Shown: piece after piece, positions 4,994 to 5,667 of the stretch | Position numbering within the stretch: the first letter of the stretch is position 1 | Layout: the number at the start of each line of letters is the position of its first letter | From: Enterocloster bolteae | GTDB lineage: Bacteria > Bacillota_A > Clostridia > Lachnospirales > Lachnospiraceae | Length of the DNA stretch: 5,667 bases | Assembly: GCA_021769025.1 (NCBI GenBank) | Contig: JAETTS010000189.1 | Coordinates: 1-5,667 of the forward strand | Direction: 5' to 3' | Program-made: the position numbers and the translations under genes | The notes under the pieces: model-generated | Told to the model about the DNA's origin: nothing | What the model saw: the letters and a program-made list of their open reading frames with translations, nothing else | Databases searched by the model: none

Positions 4994-5667
4994 TCACATT
5001 CCTCCTGAAATATATTTTATATATGCACTGGGAGTCATTCCAGTGGTTTTCCGAAACAGCTGGCTGAAATATTGGGGGTTGTTACCGCACCCCACCAGTT
5101 CTGCAATGTTCTGTATCTTGTCTTTCTCTGTCCCCATAAGCAGCTCCTTGGCTTTCTGAATGCGCAGGTCCGTAAGATACTTGGAGAATTTCTGTCCGGT
5201 TTCCTTGAAAAAACGTTTGCTGACATAATCCACATTCATATACAGGATGTTTTCAGCTATCCATTTCAGGGAAAGGTTGCTGTCAGAAAGATTTCTGCGG
5301 ACGTATTCATCGATGGCAGTGCTTAAGGAGCCTCCTCGGGAATGGGTGCTGTGATACTTCTGATAGATAATCCGCAGGGCAGGCACACATTGTTCCATAA
5401 TCCGGGCAGTATCTGTAAGCGGGTTTAACGCCACCAAAAACTCGGTAGCCTCCAGCGACGAATAATGGAGGCATTTTGAGGATGCCTGCATGATAATGGA
5501 GGAGAGAAGCTGTTTCAAAAATACAGGGTCGGAGATCCGGTACAATTGGGTAAACAGACAGTCCATGGCTTTTTCTGCCGCCTCCTGGTCATCCAAATAG
5601 ATGTTTGCAGAAAGCCGTTCAATTTCACGGATGATTGTCCGGTAATTACATATGGTAATCAGGGTTC
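4994..5667 (-). CDS. AraC-family transcriptional regulator (YesN-like), N-terminus outside window
   Basis: The minus-strand frame is open from the right edge (first full codon at 5665) to TGA at 4994, showing 223 residues. The visible N-terminal 110 residues form a helical region without a recognisable sugar-binding cupin. Residues about 113-219 are a complete AraC/XylS DNA-binding domain. The first helix-turn-helix is around SLKWIAENILYMNVDYVSKRF and the second around NIAELVGCGNNPQYFSQLFR, ending in the family signature KTTGMTPSAYIKYI. A TTG at 5596 could be mistaken for a start, but coding clearly continues upstream. The missing part could be a receiver domain, as in YesN response regulators paired with YesM kinases, or another sensor domain; this cannot be decided here. 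It is the first visible gene of a unit with GH105 and probably controls pectin-oligosaccharide use. Confidence 0.9.
   Translation of the reverse strand, partial: TLITICNYRTIIREIERLSANIYLDDQEAAEKAMDCLFTQLYRISDPVFLKQLLSSIIMQASSKCLHYSSLEATEFLVALNPLTDTARIMEQCVPALRIIYQKYHSTHSRGGSLSTAIDEYVRRNLSDSNLSLKWIAENILYMNVDYVSKRFFKETGQKFSKYLTDLRIQKAKELLMGTEKDKIQNIAELVGCGNNPQYFSQLFRKTTGMTPSAYIKYISGGM
5001..5006 (-). promoter_or_regulatory. GH105 ribosome binding site inside the regulator's last codons
   Basis: AGGAGG on the minus strand encodes part of the regulator's final Ser-Gly-Gly-Met and also serves as the GH105 ribosome site, eight bases before its ATG. With only base 4993 between stop and start, the two genes are probably translationally coupled. 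Confidence 0.8.

Noticed and set aside
5413..5428. Catabolite-response-like sequence TGTAAGCGGGTTTA
   Set aside because: It has two mismatches to the cre consensus and lies inside the regulator coding region away from any promoter.
5594..5596. TTG at 5596 as the start of a 200-residue regulator
   Set aside because: No good spacing to a ribosome site is seen and the frame continues upstream to the window edge with plausible protein sequence, so the gene is cut by the edge.

Overview
The window looks like chromosomal DNA from a low-to-mid GC Gram-positive anaerobe, most likely a Lachnospiraceae/Clostridium-type gut Firmicute. The reasons are strong GGAGG ribosome binding sites, sigma-A type promoters with extended TGn -10 boxes, and protein families typical of that group: a YesN-like AraC regulator, YesR/YteR-like GH105, intracellular GH28-like enzyme and a small HD hydrolase. 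This is inference from gene content and signals; no rRNA or marker gene is present. I see no tRNA, CRISPR array, insertion sequence or attachment site.

Layout from left to right. (1) 1-578, minus: HD-domain hydrolase, nearly complete, running off the left edge, with its own sigma-A promoter at 621-648. (2) 579-923: a 345-base intergenic stretch holding that promoter and a long unexplained hairpin at 706-781. (3) 924-2270, minus: a GH28/pectin-lyase-fold (polygalacturonase-like) protein without signal peptide, with a clear promoter whose -10 box is buried in a perfect 9+9 palindrome. (4) 2460-3005, plus: GNAT acetyltransferase. (5) 3041-3781, plus: membrane-anchored Amidase_2 (N-acetylmuramoyl-L-alanine amidase), closed by a strong intrinsic terminator at 3811-3844. 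(6) 3871-4992, minus: GH105 unsaturated rhamnogalacturonyl hydrolase. (7) 4994 to the right edge, minus: C-terminal part of an AraC-family regulator, with one base between its stop and the GH105 start.

How they fit together. The regulator, GH105 and GH28-like enzyme look like a pectin/rhamnogalacturonan utilisation locus. Oligogalacturonides or unsaturated rhamnogalacturonan fragments would be imported (transporter not in the window) and trimmed in the cytoplasm, since neither sugar enzyme has a signal peptide. The regulator and GH105 are one translationally coupled unit, and the GH28-like gene has its own, probably repressed or activated, promoter. The plus-strand GNAT and amidase pair sits between the two sugar genes and has no obvious link to pectin. 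The most interesting unexplained items are the 706-781 hairpin (fully paired only as minus-strand RNA), the operator-like palindrome over the GH28 -10 box, and the non-canonical active-site motifs of the GH28-like protein.
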